From positions 1-20,938 of IMG/VR virus record IMGVR_UViG_3300034272_002176: a DNA stretch of 20,938 bases; one strand, 5' to 3'. The position numbers and the translations under genes were made by a program. Within the stretch, counting starts at the first letter, position 1. Every line of letters begins with the position of its first letter. Below, one piece after another: positions 1-6,961 of the stretch. This stretch comes from a virus. The notes under the pieces were generated by a model that was not told where the DNA came from, searched no databases, and saw nothing but the letters and a program-made list of their open reading frames with translations.

Positions 1-2
1 GT

Positions 3-437
3 GTTGAAGAGTCAGGAATGTTTACTCCAGCATTCGGAGTTTATCTTGCCGGCACTGTAGACCAGGTAAGCATCAACGGCAGGTTTAAGGGCACTACCAA
101 AGACATTCAAAACGACTCTTCTGGCAGAAATATTCGGGTTGGAACTATTTTGACAGACAAGATGATGTCTACTGTCTCAGCAAATGTATCTGGAGTGCTG
201 AGTGTTCCTCTTGCTGAGAATACAGTTTATCTTGCCGGCGCAAACAATGTTACAAGCATTGATGCAAATTCAGGGGCCAAGGGGCGTATCCTTACATTCA
301 TTGGAAACGCAACGCTTTCTGTGTTTGACGGAAACAATCTTAAGTTAAACGGCGGATGGACATGTGCAGCTTCGTACACGCTCACACTGATTTGTGATGG
401 CACTAACTGGTACGAATTGTCACGCAGCGCAAACTAA
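3..437 (+). CDS. C-terminal part of a beta-helix tail protein (5' partial)
   Basis: The reading frame is open to the left window edge (codons for VEESG precede the first ATG at 18), so this is the end of a longer gene. The visible part has short hydrophobic beta repeats typical of a right-handed beta-helix, then a compact C-terminal beta domain ending in DGTNWYELSRSAN. Endings of the type DGTNWYE-SRS are common at the C-termini of phage tail fibre and tailspike proteins; this is family knowledge, not a search result. The next gene is a pectate-lyase-fold tail protein, which supports a virion host-recognition or depolymerase role. The enzymatic part, if any, lies outside the window. An internal start at 18 would give only 139 residues and seems unlikely to be the native start. 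Confidence 0.75.
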   Translation, partial: VEESGMFTPAFGVYLAGTVDQVSINGRFKGTTKDIQNDSSGRNIRVGTILTDKMMSTVSANVSGVLSVPLAENTVYLAGANNVTSIDANSGAKGRILTFIGNATLSVFDGNNLKLNGGWTCAASYTLTLICDGTNWYELSRSAN

Positions 438-441
438 TCCT

Positions 442-2019
442 ATGAGCAGCAAATCTTTTCAAAACGCATCAAAGCTAAACGGCATCGTCTCAGTCTTGGA
501 GTTTGGAGCAGTGGGAGACGGGGTGACTGATGATACTGCGGCTATTCAGGCGGCTATCAATAGCGTGGCAACAGGAGGCACTGTTAATCTTCCAACTGGA
601 ACCTACAAAGTAACAGGTCAAATCCAGATTCAATCTCCAGTAAGTTTAGTTGGAGAAAATGCCACTGTTTTGCTTTCTACAACTACAAGTGGAACAATTT
701 TGAATTTATCCACCGTTTCTTCGTGGGCCTTTGATTCTGGCCCAACAGTTGATTCGATAATTTTTAAGTCTTCTGTAGTTAGATCGTCTGGAGAATTTAT
801 TAGATCCAGTGGAGTTTATTATATCCAAATTAAGAACTGTCAGTTCTTAAATGGATACAATGGGATTACTCATACTGGGATTGCCACAAATGGCTTCAAT
901 GTTTCTGATTGTATTTTTGCAAATAATACAAACAAAAATATCGTCATTGATTCAGTGACAACAGGAGGGCCTGCCGCGCAAGGATCTACTGACATCACGT
1001 TAAAAAATCTTACGATTAAAGGTCAATCTTCGGTTTTGCAATCACTAGCAGGAATTAGCATTTCATCCTGTGGTAATGGTGTTATTTCAAATGTCTCGAC
1101 ATTGCATTCTGGGAATGGACTTGAATTGATTCCAAATGGAACAGCATCAAGAATCCAAGCGTTGTTTATTTCAGACAGTTATTTTGATTCTGGAAATAAG
1201 TACGGAGTCTTTGTTTCTGGTGGGTTTGTAAATCTAGTTAAACTTTCTCAAGTTTGGGCATGTTCAAACACAAGAGGAGGAATACTTGTTTCTGGAACTG
1301 TAACCGCCCCTGTGCAGCAGGTTGATTTTGTTTCAGTCCAAGCATCTGGAAACACAAGTGCATCAGGTGGATCTGGAGATGGTCTTTACATTGAACAGTA
1401 CGCTACCAATATAAATGTTTTTGGGTGCTCGTTTGGTGGAAATACCGGGAATGGAATTGCTGTTGCTTCTGGCATGACAGATTTCAAAATAAGTAATTCC
1501 ACCTGTGGAGACACTGGTGAGTTTGCTGGCAATTCTCAGTGGGGAATTTACATCGCTTCGGGCGCATCAAATAGTTATGTGGTTTCAAATAATAATTTAT
1601 TTGGGAACACAACAGGCGCACTTTTTGACGGAGGCACTGGAACGAACAAAACAGTCTATCCAAACATTGGAGCTGGAACTGCAATTACGACAAACGCAGT
1701 TCCCTCTGTAGACTGGGGCATTGATTGTGCGAAACAAGGTGCAATCTCAATTGCAAATGGCACTCCGTACCAGCTTGGCGTTGGGTCCGGGCTTGTACTG
1801 ATTCATAGCAACACGACTGGCGACCTTGGAATGTTTTTGGTGTTTGCTGGCACAGTTACAAAGGTATCTGGGGCCGCAACAATCGTAGCAGGCGCTGCCG
1901 GAGCAAACCAAATTGGACTCGCATACAACGGAGGAACTGGAAAATATCAAATTTCCAATGGATATGTTGCGGCTCAGGAAATCAACATTTCCACACTCAA
2001 AACGCGCCTAGCATCTTAA
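442..2019 (+). CDS. Tailspike/tail fibre with pectate-lyase-like beta-helix
   Basis: The protein has 525 residues. Near the N-terminus, about residues 18-40, is the motif VLEFGAVGDGVTDDTAAIQ, the hallmark of the pectate lyase superfamily fold found in phage tailspikes and polysaccharide depolymerases. A long Ser/Asn/Gly-rich repetitive region of beta-helix type follows to about residue 400. A separate C-terminal beta domain (about 415-525) contains glycine-rich strands. The ATG at 442 was chosen because the in-frame ATG at 394 lies inside the preceding gene; 442 is 4 bases after that stop. No Shine-Dalgarno sequence is visible. The likely role is receptor binding or surface polysaccharide degradation at the tail tip. 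Catalytic residues cannot be assigned by eye and the substrate is unknown. Confidence 0.85.
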   Translation: MSSKSFQNASKLNGIVSVLEFGAVGDGVTDDTAAIQAAINSVATGGTVNLPTGTYKVTGQIQIQSPVSLVGENATVLLSTTTSGTILNLSTVSSWAFDSGPTVDSIIFKSSVVRSSGEFIRSSGVYYIQIKNCQFLNGYNGITHTGIATNGFNVSDCIFANNTNKNIVIDSVTTGGPAAQGSTDITLKNLTIKGQSSVLQSLAGISISSCGNGVISNVSTLHSGNGLELIPNGTASRIQALFISDSYFDSGNKYGVFVSGGFVNLVKLSQVWACSNTRGGILVSGTVTAPVQQVDFVSVQASGNTSASGGSGDGLYIEQYATNINVFGCSFGGNTGNGIAVASGMTDFKISNSTCGDTGEFAGNSQWGIYIASGASNSYVVSNNNLFGNTTGALFDGGTGTNKTVYPNIGAGTAITTNAVPSVDWGIDCAKQGAISIANGTPYQLGVGSGLVLIHSNTTGDLGMFLVFAGTVTKVSGAATIVAGAAGANQIGLAYNGGTGKYQISNGYVAAQEINISTLKTRLAS

Positions 2020-2023
2020 TAGC

Positions 2024-2314
2024 ATGAACCACTTCGCCCACCCAGTCATCGCCCTCGCACTGCAAGCCATAATCGGCCTTGTAAGCGGTGACTGGTGGGT
2101 TGGTGCTGCTGCTGGTTCGTTCTACTTCATCGGCCGTGAATACGCCCAAGCTGAATACCGCAACATCGAGCACAACTACGGAGGATTTCGTAGAAACATG
2201 CCTTACTGGGGCGGCCTACAGCCTCGTGCGTGGACCATCAAGGGCCTGCTTGATTTCATTCTCCCTTCCCTAGTCTGTGTCTTTGTGGCATGGTTGCGCT
2301 CGTGGATTTCCTGA
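2024..2314 (+). CDS. Small phage membrane protein of the lysis region
   Basis: This 96-residue protein starts 4 bases after the tail protein. It has a hydrophobic N-terminal segment (about residues 6-35, with HPVIALALQAIIGLVSG), a polar middle with the sequence IGREYAQAEYR and several aromatic residues, and a second hydrophobic segment near the C-terminus (about 74-92). Proteins of this type, with a helix followed by GREYAQAEYR and a second helix, are recurrent in phage genomes next to lysis genes but have no agreed function. Position among other small membrane proteins and upstream of an endolysin suggests a holin-associated or host-envelope role. I cannot say which of the neighbours is the true holin. 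Confidence 0.7.
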   Translation: MNHFAHPVIALALQAIIGLVSGDWWVGAAAGSFYFIGREYAQAEYRNIEHNYGGFRRNMPYWGGLQPRAWTIKGLLDFILPSLVCVFVAWLRSWIS

Positions 2315-2316
2315 CT

Positions 2317-2484
2317 ATGAAGACACTTATCCAATCATACGTTCGCCAGCCTTCGACTTGGCTGGGTCTTGCTAAAATGGGCGCAGCATTTGGCCTGTAT
2401 TCGAGTGGTGTAGGTGGCGCTTTGACTACGGTAATCGTTAGCATTTTTGGCGTCATTGACGTAATCCGCAACGAGCGTAGGTAA
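2317..2484 (+). CDS. Small membrane protein, holin candidate
   Basis: The product has 55 residues if it starts at the ATG at 2317, 2 bases after the previous stop. An upstream in-frame ATG at 2290 would overlap the previous gene. It has a polar N-terminus (KTLIQSYVRQPSTW), one or two hydrophobic stretches rich in Gly/Ala/Val (about residues 17-48) and a basic C-terminus (RNERR). Short length, a glycine-rich membrane segment and a charged tail fit small phage holins, but no family signature is decisive. It overlaps the next gene by one base (TAATG), suggesting translational coupling within the lysis block. Confidence 0.6.
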   Translation: MKTLIQSYVRQPSTWLGLAKMGAAFGLYSSGVGGALTTVIVSIFGVIDVIRNERR

Positions 2485-2738
2485 TGACCATTACGCCGGG
2501 CAACCTCTCAATGCTGCTTGCGATTGCGTCTTCAATTGCTCCAGGGACTTGGGCTGTTGTCGCAGGTGTGTCAGGCATTCTTGTAGGCTTTTTAGGCAAG
2601 CAGCTATTTAACAAATATGACAATTCTACCAACCCCAGTGATTCCGGCGTTCCAAGAAAAGTATCTAGGAGCAGTGCCTCCAGCGGGACTCCAAATCCTC
2701 GCAAACGTAAAAAGAGTCCTCCCTCCAGCGGGCACTGA
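2484..2738 (+). CDS. Membrane protein with basic low-complexity tail
   Basis: This 84-residue protein begins in a TAATG overlap with the previous gene. Residues about 9-40 form a hydrophobic segment (ML LAIASS followed by WAVVAGVSGILVGFLG). The C-terminal half, about residues 44-84, is polar and low-complexity, rich in Ser, Pro, Lys and Arg. That tail coincides with the start of another gene in a different frame (2617-2850). Its low complexity suggests it is constrained by, or was created by, the overlap. A holin or antiholin role is plausible from location and topology only. Confidence 0.55.
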   Translation: MTITPGNLSMLLAIASSIAPGTWAVVAGVSGILVGFLGKQLFNKYDNSTNPSDSGVPRKVSRSSASSGTPNPRKRKKSPPSSGH

Positions 2739-2850
2739 CGGCGTGGGTTTGCCACCAGACAAGATCAACCCTTACTCTGGAATCTACGATGCAAACGGAA
2801 AACTCCCCACAGTGCCAGGACCAGGAACAACTTTCGTTGCTCATGCATAG
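2617..2850 (+). CDS. Proline-rich small protein overlapping the preceding gene
   Basis: The product has 77 residues and shares its first 122 bases with the preceding gene in another frame. It contains proline-glycine segments (AVPPAGLQI, VLPPAGTDG, TVPGPGT) and no membrane helix or lipobox. Two things argue that it is translated. The part beyond the overlap (2739-2850) keeps a normal-looking composition, and its stop at 2848-2850 overlaps the ATG of the next gene at 2843 in the coupled style seen elsewhere here. Out-of-frame overlap in a lysis block recalls Rz/Rz1, but there is no lipoprotein signal, so I do not call it Rz1. Function unknown. Confidence 0.5.
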   Translation: MTILPTPVIPAFQEKYLGAVPPAGLQILANVKRVLPPAGTDGVGLPPDKINPYSGIYDANGKLPTVPGPGTTFVAHA

Positions 2851-3013
2851 CCGGCCACTATTTGACTTGGCCACAGTAAACCTTGCTAACGTGGGCGCTC
2901 TGGCGCTCTCGTTATCTGAGGCTGAACAGTGGATTCGAGTTGCCGGCTGTCTACTGGCAGCAGTCTTCACGCTGCTTAAGATCATCGAGACGATACGCAG
3001 TTTACGAAAATAG
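2843..3013 (+). CDS. Small membrane protein, holin candidate
   Basis: The product has 56 residues from the ATG at 2843, which overlaps the preceding stop by 8 bases. A longer in-frame start at 2789 would lie deep inside the previous gene and adds a polar extension, so 2843 is preferred. A polar N-terminal part ending in SEAEQWIRV is followed by one membrane segment (about residues 32-48, AGCLLAAVFTLLKII) and a basic tail (ETIRSLRK). This single-helix layout with a charged C-terminus fits a small holin or pinholin-like protein. It is followed after 3 bases by the metallophosphoesterase gene. Confidence 0.6.
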   Translation: MHSRPLFDLATVNLANVGALALSLSEAEQWIRVAGCLLAAVFTLLKIIETIRSLRK

Positions 3014-3016
3014 CCC

Positions 3017-3766
3017 ATGGCTAACATTACCCGGAACTGGAAACGGTTCCTCGCAGTTGGCTGCAGTCACGGTCACCACGCTGACCAGCAGCTCCTAAAA
3101 CGTGTGCTGGCGTTCAAGTCACGTTGGAAGCCACACACTACAATTCATCTAGGTGATGCTATAGACTTAGCCTGTCTTCGGGCTGGAGCCGCTGGAACAC
3201 GAGATGAATCGGCCGATCCAGAAGGCGACTTGCAAGACGGTCTGGCCTTCCTGCACCAGCTTGAACCCAAGCTCTACTTCTTGGGAAACCACGAGGCTAG
3301 GCTGAACACGCTGATGGAATCACCAAAGGCCATTGTGGCTGCATTAGCGGGCCGCGTGATGGGCCAGATCACCGATCAGGCCAGACGTATGCGGTGCGAG
3401 GTGATCGACTATAATTTCCAGAACGGCTGGAGGCAGCTTGGTGACACGCTCTTTGGGCACGGGTATATGGTGAATGAGCAGGCCGTGCGCGATCACGCCG
3501 AGGCCGTTTGTGGCCCTGGCAACACGACCAAAGTTGTCATCGCTCACCTGCATAGGGTCATGCAGGCTGAAGGGCGCAATAGGGCGCATCCTACGGGCTA
3601 CTGTGTTGGGTGGCTGGGGGACAAGGATGCCATGGGATACGCTGCAAACCGTAGGGCAACGACCAGTTGGTCAAGAGGATTCGCTTGGGGGGAGTATTGC
3701 GACACAGAGACCGTTGTGTGGCTTGCAAAAGAGACGCAGGCAAACGACTTTCGGTTGCCAGTATGA
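3017..3766 (+). CDS. Calcineurin-like metallophosphoesterase
   Basis: This 249-residue protein has the ordered motifs of the metallophosphoesterase superfamily: GCSHGHH (16-21), HLGDAIDL (44-51), FLGNHEARL (88-96), FGHGY (146-150) and AHLHR (176-180). These supply the GD..D, GNHE and HxH metal ligands. In motif I the usual Asp of D-x-H is Cys16, while His18 is kept, so one metal ligand looks changed. Phage members of this superfamily hydrolyse phosphoesters, often on nucleic acids or nucleotides, but the substrate is not predictable here. It lies inside the lysis and late block, with ATGA coupling to the next gene. It could equally act in DNA processing or host takeover. Confidence 0.85.
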   Translation: MANITRNWKRFLAVGCSHGHHADQQLLKRVLAFKSRWKPHTTIHLGDAIDLACLRAGAAGTRDESADPEGDLQDGLAFLHQLEPKLYFLGNHEARLNTLMESPKAIVAALAGRVMGQITDQARRMRCEVIDYNFQNGWRQLGDTLFGHGYMVNEQAVRDHAEAVCGPGNTTKVVIAHLHRVMQAEGRNRAHPTGYCVGWLGDKDAMGYAANRRATTSWSRGFAWGEYCDTETVVWLAKETQANDFRLPV

Positions 3767-3984
3767 AAAAGACCCTACTCGAACAGCTCAGGTATGAATT
3801 GATGGGAGAGCCAGCTCCTGAAGGCTGGTATACCATTACACAGTTGATGGAAATGCTTGGCTCAAAACGAACAGCAACTGAGAATTTTGTTGCGCGTAAA
3901 AAGTGGCCAATCAAGAAGTTTCGTTCTGTAGCCCGAGACGGTAAGGATTTGCTAGTCACCCACTACTACGTTGGAAAGCTATGA
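3763..3984 (+). CDS. Small basic protein, possible winged-helix DNA binder
   Basis: The protein has 73 residues from the ATG at 3763, which overlaps the upstream stop as ATGA; the longer in-frame ORF from 3667 lies inside the phosphoesterase gene. The middle reads GWYTITQLMEMLGSKRTATENFVARK, which resembles a short helix-turn-helix of the excisionase or MerR-like kind (a helix introduced by T-I-T-Q-L, then a turn and a basic helix). It is followed by a strand-rich basic end containing FRSVARDG and HYYVGKL. The resemblance is by eye only. It is coupled to the next gene by another ATGA. A regulatory role is possible. Confidence 0.6.
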   Translation: MKKTLLEQLRYELMGEPAPEGWYTITQLMEMLGSKRTATENFVARKKWPIKKFRSVARDGKDLLVTHYYVGKL

Positions 3985-4202
3985 CCATCGAAGAAAAGCA
4001 GGCTTACTTGGAGAAGATCGCCGCTGACTTGGGCGAGCACTTTGACTGTGTCCAGATCTTGGCTCACGACTCAGACACTGACAGCTACTCGACCTTTGAG
4101 GCCGGCTCTGGTAGCTTGTTCGCCCGGCTGTATCAGGCGATGCGGTGGGCAGAAGAACCTGTGGACATACTAGAGGACGACGATGACGAATCTATCGACT
4201 AA
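3981..4202 (+). CDS. Small acidic protein of unknown function
   Basis: This 73-residue protein is coupled to the gene before it by an ATGA overlap. It has an N-terminal helix (MTIEEKQAYLEKIAADLGEH), a central strand-like part (FDCVQILAH) followed by a Ser/Gly-rich stretch, and a strongly acidic C-terminus (ILEDDDDESID). No family recognised. The last 20 bases overlap the endolysin gene, and the stretch encoding the acidic tail carries AGAGGA a few bases before the endolysin ATG, so this gene may deliver ribosomes to the endolysin start. Confidence 0.65.
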   Translation: MTIEEKQAYLEKIAADLGEHFDCVQILAHDSDTDSYSTFEAGSGSLFARLYQAMRWAEEPVDILEDDDDESID

Positions 4203-4788
4203 AGGCATTCAGGCCATCATCAACTGGGAAACCAGTGGGCAGGCTTATTACAAGATCCACCCAATCTGGCCTGGCGCACAGTCCGGTGTGACGATTGGTG
4301 TAGGCTGGGACTTGGGCCACACCTCTGCTACTGACACGAGCCGGGCATGGTCGCCTCACTTGAATGCAGCTACACTGGCTCTGCTTGTCAGTGTGTCTGG
4401 CCGCAAGGGGGAAGCCGCCAGTGACGTATTGCCACACGTTAAGCACCTAGTGATTCCTTGGGAATCAGCACTTTCTGTGTTTGAGAATGTGACTCTACCT
4501 GTGTGGTACATGCGCACTCTCAGGATCTATCCACAGGCTGTAGAGTTGCCCGGAGACTGTGCCGCTGCTCTTGTTGGCTTGGTTTTCAACCGTGGAACTA
4601 GCCTTAGTGGTGAGCGCCGCAGAGAGATGGCTAATATCCAAGCACTTCTGCGTACTGGCAATCTCAAAGAGGTTCCCAAGCAAATCCGCGAGATGAAGCG
4701 TTTGTGGCCTGACCTTCAGGGGCTTAGAAACCGCAGGGAAAAAGAAGCCGACCTGTTCGAGTCTGGGCTTGTGCCTGCTGGAGAATAA
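4183..4788 (+). CDS. Endolysin, GH24/pesticin-like muramidase
   Basis: The protein has 201 residues. It has the start of a lysozyme-like fold: a helix ending in NWE (Glu16 as candidate catalytic acid), an insert with IWPGAQSGV, and TIGVGWDLGH (about 37-46), with Thr37 and Asp43 in the positions expected near the active site. The SGVTIG-GWDLG pattern is known from phage and pesticin-like relatives of T4 lysozyme. This family cleaves the glycan strands of peptidoglycan. No signal peptide is seen, so export would need one of the holin candidates upstream. The gene overlaps its neighbour by 20 bases and has AGAGGA upstream of ATG. It ends the lysis block. Confidence 0.8.
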   Translation: MTNLSTKGIQAIINWETSGQAYYKIHPIWPGAQSGVTIGVGWDLGHTSATDTSRAWSPHLNAATLALLVSVSGRKGEAASDVLPHVKHLVIPWESALSVFENVTLPVWYMRTLRIYPQAVELPGDCAAALVGLVFNRGTSLSGERRREMANIQALLRTGNLKEVPKQIREMKRLWPDLQGLRNRREKEADLFESGLVPAGE

Positions 4789-4890
4789 CGATTTGCCGGA
4801 TGGTGCGCAGGGAGAACCTGCGACGGGGTGCAGGGGTGCTTCCTCATGAAACAAAGGCATTTACGTTAGGGGCTGAAAAAAGATTACGTT

Positions 4891-4924
4891 TTTTGTTGCG
4901 CGTCTGATCTGCGTACAATACGCA
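4891..4924 (+). promoter_or_regulatory. Early promoter with palindromic operator over the -10
   Basis: A -10-like hexamer TACAAT (4914-4919) is preceded by T-rich -35 candidates (TTTTGT at 4891-4896, 17-base spacing; or TTGTTG at 4893-4898, 15-base spacing). The palindrome TGCGTA-CAA-TACGCA (4910-4924) covers the -10 completely. The next gene encodes a Cro-like helix-turn-helix protein starting at 4935, so autoregulation by binding this operator is the simple reading. The predicted transcript start leaves a leader of only about 9 bases. This rests on sequence pattern only. Confidence 0.55.
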
Positions 4925-4934
4925 TTGTCTCGCA

Positions 4935-5162
4935 ATGAAAACACCTACGCTCAATGTGAGCAGTGTGGTTCAGTTCTTCGGTGGCCGAGGCGAGCTTTAC
5001 AAGAAGCTCAGTGCGGCACAGATCGAACTGAGTCACCGCACAATCGACAACTGGCTGTATCACCGGGTCATCCCGATGAACAGGTTCTTGGAACTCATCG
5101 CAGTTGCCAAGGCAAACAAGCTCAACCTTAAGATTGAGGACCATTTGAAATATGAAAATTAG
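4935..5162 (+). CDS. Cro-like helix-turn-helix regulator
   Basis: This 75-residue protein starts about 10 bases after a palindrome that covers the likely promoter. The segment NVSSVVQFFGGRGELYKKL has the first two helices of a Cro/YdaS-type domain, with the GGRGELYKKLS turn. A recognition helix follows (about 32-42, SHRTIDNWLYHRV), then IPMNRFLELIAVAKAN as helices 4-5. Cro-type proteins bind palindromic operators as dimers and repress early promoters. It is the first gene of the early block, reads straight into the nuclease gene with an 11-base overlap, and has no visible ribosome-binding site. No divergent CI-like partner is seen. Confidence 0.75.
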   Translation: MKTPTLNVSSVVQFFGGRGELYKKLSAAQIELSHRTIDNWLYHRVIPMNRFLELIAVAKANKLNLKIEDHLKYEN

Positions 5163-6141
5163 ACACTCCTCACTCCCTAAGCTGGCCCTCTGTGGGCAGT
5201 ACGAAGGTACAGCAGGCAACAGTAGCGCAGCCTCCCGTGGCACAATGCTGGATGGCGTATTCCGTGACGCCTGGGTCACCGGCGAACTGCCTCGTGAACT
5301 CAGTGACGACGACGCAGCAGCAGTGCGCTGGGCACTGAATCAGTGTGTACAACTTGGCGGTGGAGCTGATGGCCTGACCACTAGCGAGTCTGAATGCCGC
5401 ATCCAGACCAGTGGTCTTGAGCACAAGGGCACTGCTGACGGCGTTGCTGTCCGTGGCAAGTGGCTGATCGACCTTAAGTCAGGCCAGGTTTACGACTACA
5501 CCGGCCAGATGGCAGCCTATGCTTTGGGCCTGATGGAGACTCACTTTGAGCAGGAGTGGACGACTCACTTGCTGTTTTGCGACCAAAGGCAGGTTGTGAC
5601 TCAGCACTGGACGTACACCAGTGCCAAAGAGACTGTACAGCGCATCTTGGACAACGTAGGGACGGCTCCCGTTCAAAACGATTACTGCAACTGGTGTGCC
5701 AAGAGCCTGACTTGCCCTGCTCGTGTGGCATCCAAGGACTCTGCACTGGTCACTGTGGCTGGTTTGGCTCCTACTGTGCAGGACGAAGCCTTTCTCTCGC
5801 TCCTCAACGATCCTGACCGGCTGGGACAGTTCCTTGCAGCTTGCCAGACTCTGGAAGACTTTAGGGACGCAGCCAAGGAGAAGGCTCACGGGCTGCTTGA
5901 AGCTGGCGTGAAGGTGCCCGGCTGGAGGTTACAGAAGCCTCGTGCGACTGAGTTTGTTAGCAGCGAGTATGTAGCCAAGGCAGTCGAGGAAGGACTAATT
6001 GGCGCAGGCAATGCCATCGCAGCCTTTGGCTCACTGTCAGCGAAGAAAGCTGAACAACTCTGGAGTGTGTCAGGTCACGAGATGCCTGCTTACATTGTGT
6101 CTCGTAAGGTTGGAAAGGCTCCACTCGTAGCTTCTAAATAA
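5152..6141 (+). CDS. Cas4/AddB-like PD-(D/E)XK nuclease with Fe-S cysteines
   Basis: The protein has 329 residues. The N-terminal part has SSLPKLALCG with Cys14, followed by SSAASRGTMLD, the usual opening of Cas4-like and phage DUF2800-type nucleases. The catalytic core is GTADGV (Asp96), IDLKSG (Asp107, Lys109) and GQMAAYALG (Gln119, Tyr123). Cys179, Cys182 and Cys188 follow in CNWCAKSLTCPA; with Cys14 they could bind a 4Fe-4S cluster, as in Cas4 and AddB. These nucleases resect DNA ends. Downstream are a resolvase, an annealing protein and an ssDNA-binding candidate, so this is probably the exonuclease of the phage recombination system. The C-terminal ~120 residues are helical and of unclear role. 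Confidence 0.85.
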   Translation: MKIRHSSLPKLALCGQYEGTAGNSSAASRGTMLDGVFRDAWVTGELPRELSDDDAAAVRWALNQCVQLGGGADGLTTSESECRIQTSGLEHKGTADGVAVRGKWLIDLKSGQVYDYTGQMAAYALGLMETHFEQEWTTHLLFCDQRQVVTQHWTYTSAKETVQRILDNVGTAPVQNDYCNWCAKSLTCPARVASKDSALVTVAGLAPTVQDEAFLSLLNDPDRLGQFLAACQTLEDFRDAAKEKAHGLLEAGVKVPGWRLQKPRATEFVSSEYVAKAVEEGLIGAGNAIAAFGSLSAKKAEQLWSVSGHEMPAYIVSRKVGKAPLVASK

Positions 6142-6143
6142 TC

Positions 6144-6506
6144 ATGCAAGACATACCAAGAAACGAATTGCTGGATAAGATTGATGCTGGCTGGCAGGTA
6201 CGGCGCAAAAGTTGGGGAATGATGGCTTGCAGTTCCAAGCGCGGCGGGAACACCATAATTGGGTGGTTAGAACTTTTGGAGAACGACTGGCAAGGAGAGC
6301 CACCAGGGCCATCAATTCGATACAAAAATTGCAGCATTGAATTTGCATTCAGTGAATTGAAGCGCAGCGATACAAAGTATATTCGTCGCCCCAGTTGGGA
6401 TAAAAAAGGTAAATGCACCTTTGATCACGAAAAATCTCAAGTTGCTCACGTATATGAATTGCGATTAGAGGACATCCTTACTGGTGACTGGGAGGTGTGG
6501 GCGTGA
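6144..6506 (+). CDS. Tad2/DUF2829-like protein, candidate anti-defence factor
   Basis: This 120-residue protein opens with LLDKIDAGWQVRRKSWG and ends with LEDILTGDWEVWA. An opening G-x-x-v-R-x-x-W and a closing DI/DL-A-x-DWE are the marks of DUF2829, the family that includes Tad2, which sequesters cyclic ADP-ribose-type signals of the Thoeris defence system. The pattern appears partly twice: a second RRPSWD at about residue 82 and an ELLENDWQG at about 43-51, so the protein may hold two related halves. Its base composition looks more AT-rich than the flanking recombination genes, which would fit later acquisition. The match is by eye; ligand residues cannot be checked. It overlaps the next gene by a GTGA. 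Confidence 0.5.
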   Translation: MQDIPRNELLDKIDAGWQVRRKSWGMMACSSKRGGNTIIGWLELLENDWQGEPPGPSIRYKNCSIEFAFSELKRSDTKYIRRPSWDKKGKCTFDHEKSQVAHVYELRLEDILTGDWEVWA

Positions 6507-6961
6507 CCCAAAACTACATTGCAATCGACCCAGGTGTAGGAGGCGGAATTGCCTACGTTGACACTGACGGCAGTGTTCATGCGCTGCCAATGCCGACAAC
6601 ATTGCACGACCTTGAGCACCAGTTGCGCATTTTGTGCAGAGGCATTGTCACCGTGTTTCTCGAAGAACTGCCCAAATTTGCGGGGAAAATGTCCGGCAGC
6701 AGTATGGCAACAATGTTCCGCAACTACGGACGCATTGAAGGAATGCTGGCCGCTCACTGTGCGCGGATCGAGTACCTGCCTCCCAAGAAGTGGCAGTCCA
6801 TCCTTGGCTTGGGCGAGAAGAAGACCCATGGCAACCGCTGGAAAGCTCATCTCAAAGGACGCGCTCAGGCGCTCTACCCAAACCTGTCAGTCACCCTAAA
6901 AACCGCAGACGCTCTCCTCATCCTTGAGGCTGGGCTAAAAATGAAAACCAAATGCAACTAA
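6503..6961 (+). CDS. RuvC-like Holliday junction resolvase
   Basis: The product has 152 residues. GTG at 6503 is preferred over GTG at 6497: it forms a GTGA overlap with the previous stop and has a good Shine-Dalgarno (GGGAGG, 6490-6495) 7 bases upstream, one of the few clear ones in the window. The N-terminal YIAIDPGVGGGIAYVD carries the first catalytic Asp (residue 9). VFLEELP gives Glu at about 54-55, and TADALLILEAG gives a late Asp at about 136. This is the ribonuclease-H-like arrangement of RuvC and phage relatives, which cut branched DNA. It sits between the nuclease and annealing genes, so it probably resolves recombination or replication intermediates before packaging. Confidence 0.85.
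   Translation: MTQNYIAIDPGVGGGIAYVDTDGSVHALPMPTTLHDLEHQLRILCRGIVTVFLEELPKFAGKMSGSSMATMFRNYGRIEGMLAAHCARIEYLPPKKWQSILGLGEKKTHGNRWKAHLKGRAQALYPNLSVTLKTADALLILEAGLKMKTKCN

Noticed and set aside
2617-2850. Rz1-type spanin
   Set aside because: The out-of-frame position is suggestive and the protein is Pro-rich, but there is no signal peptide or lipobox Cys, and the partner gene is not Rz-like.
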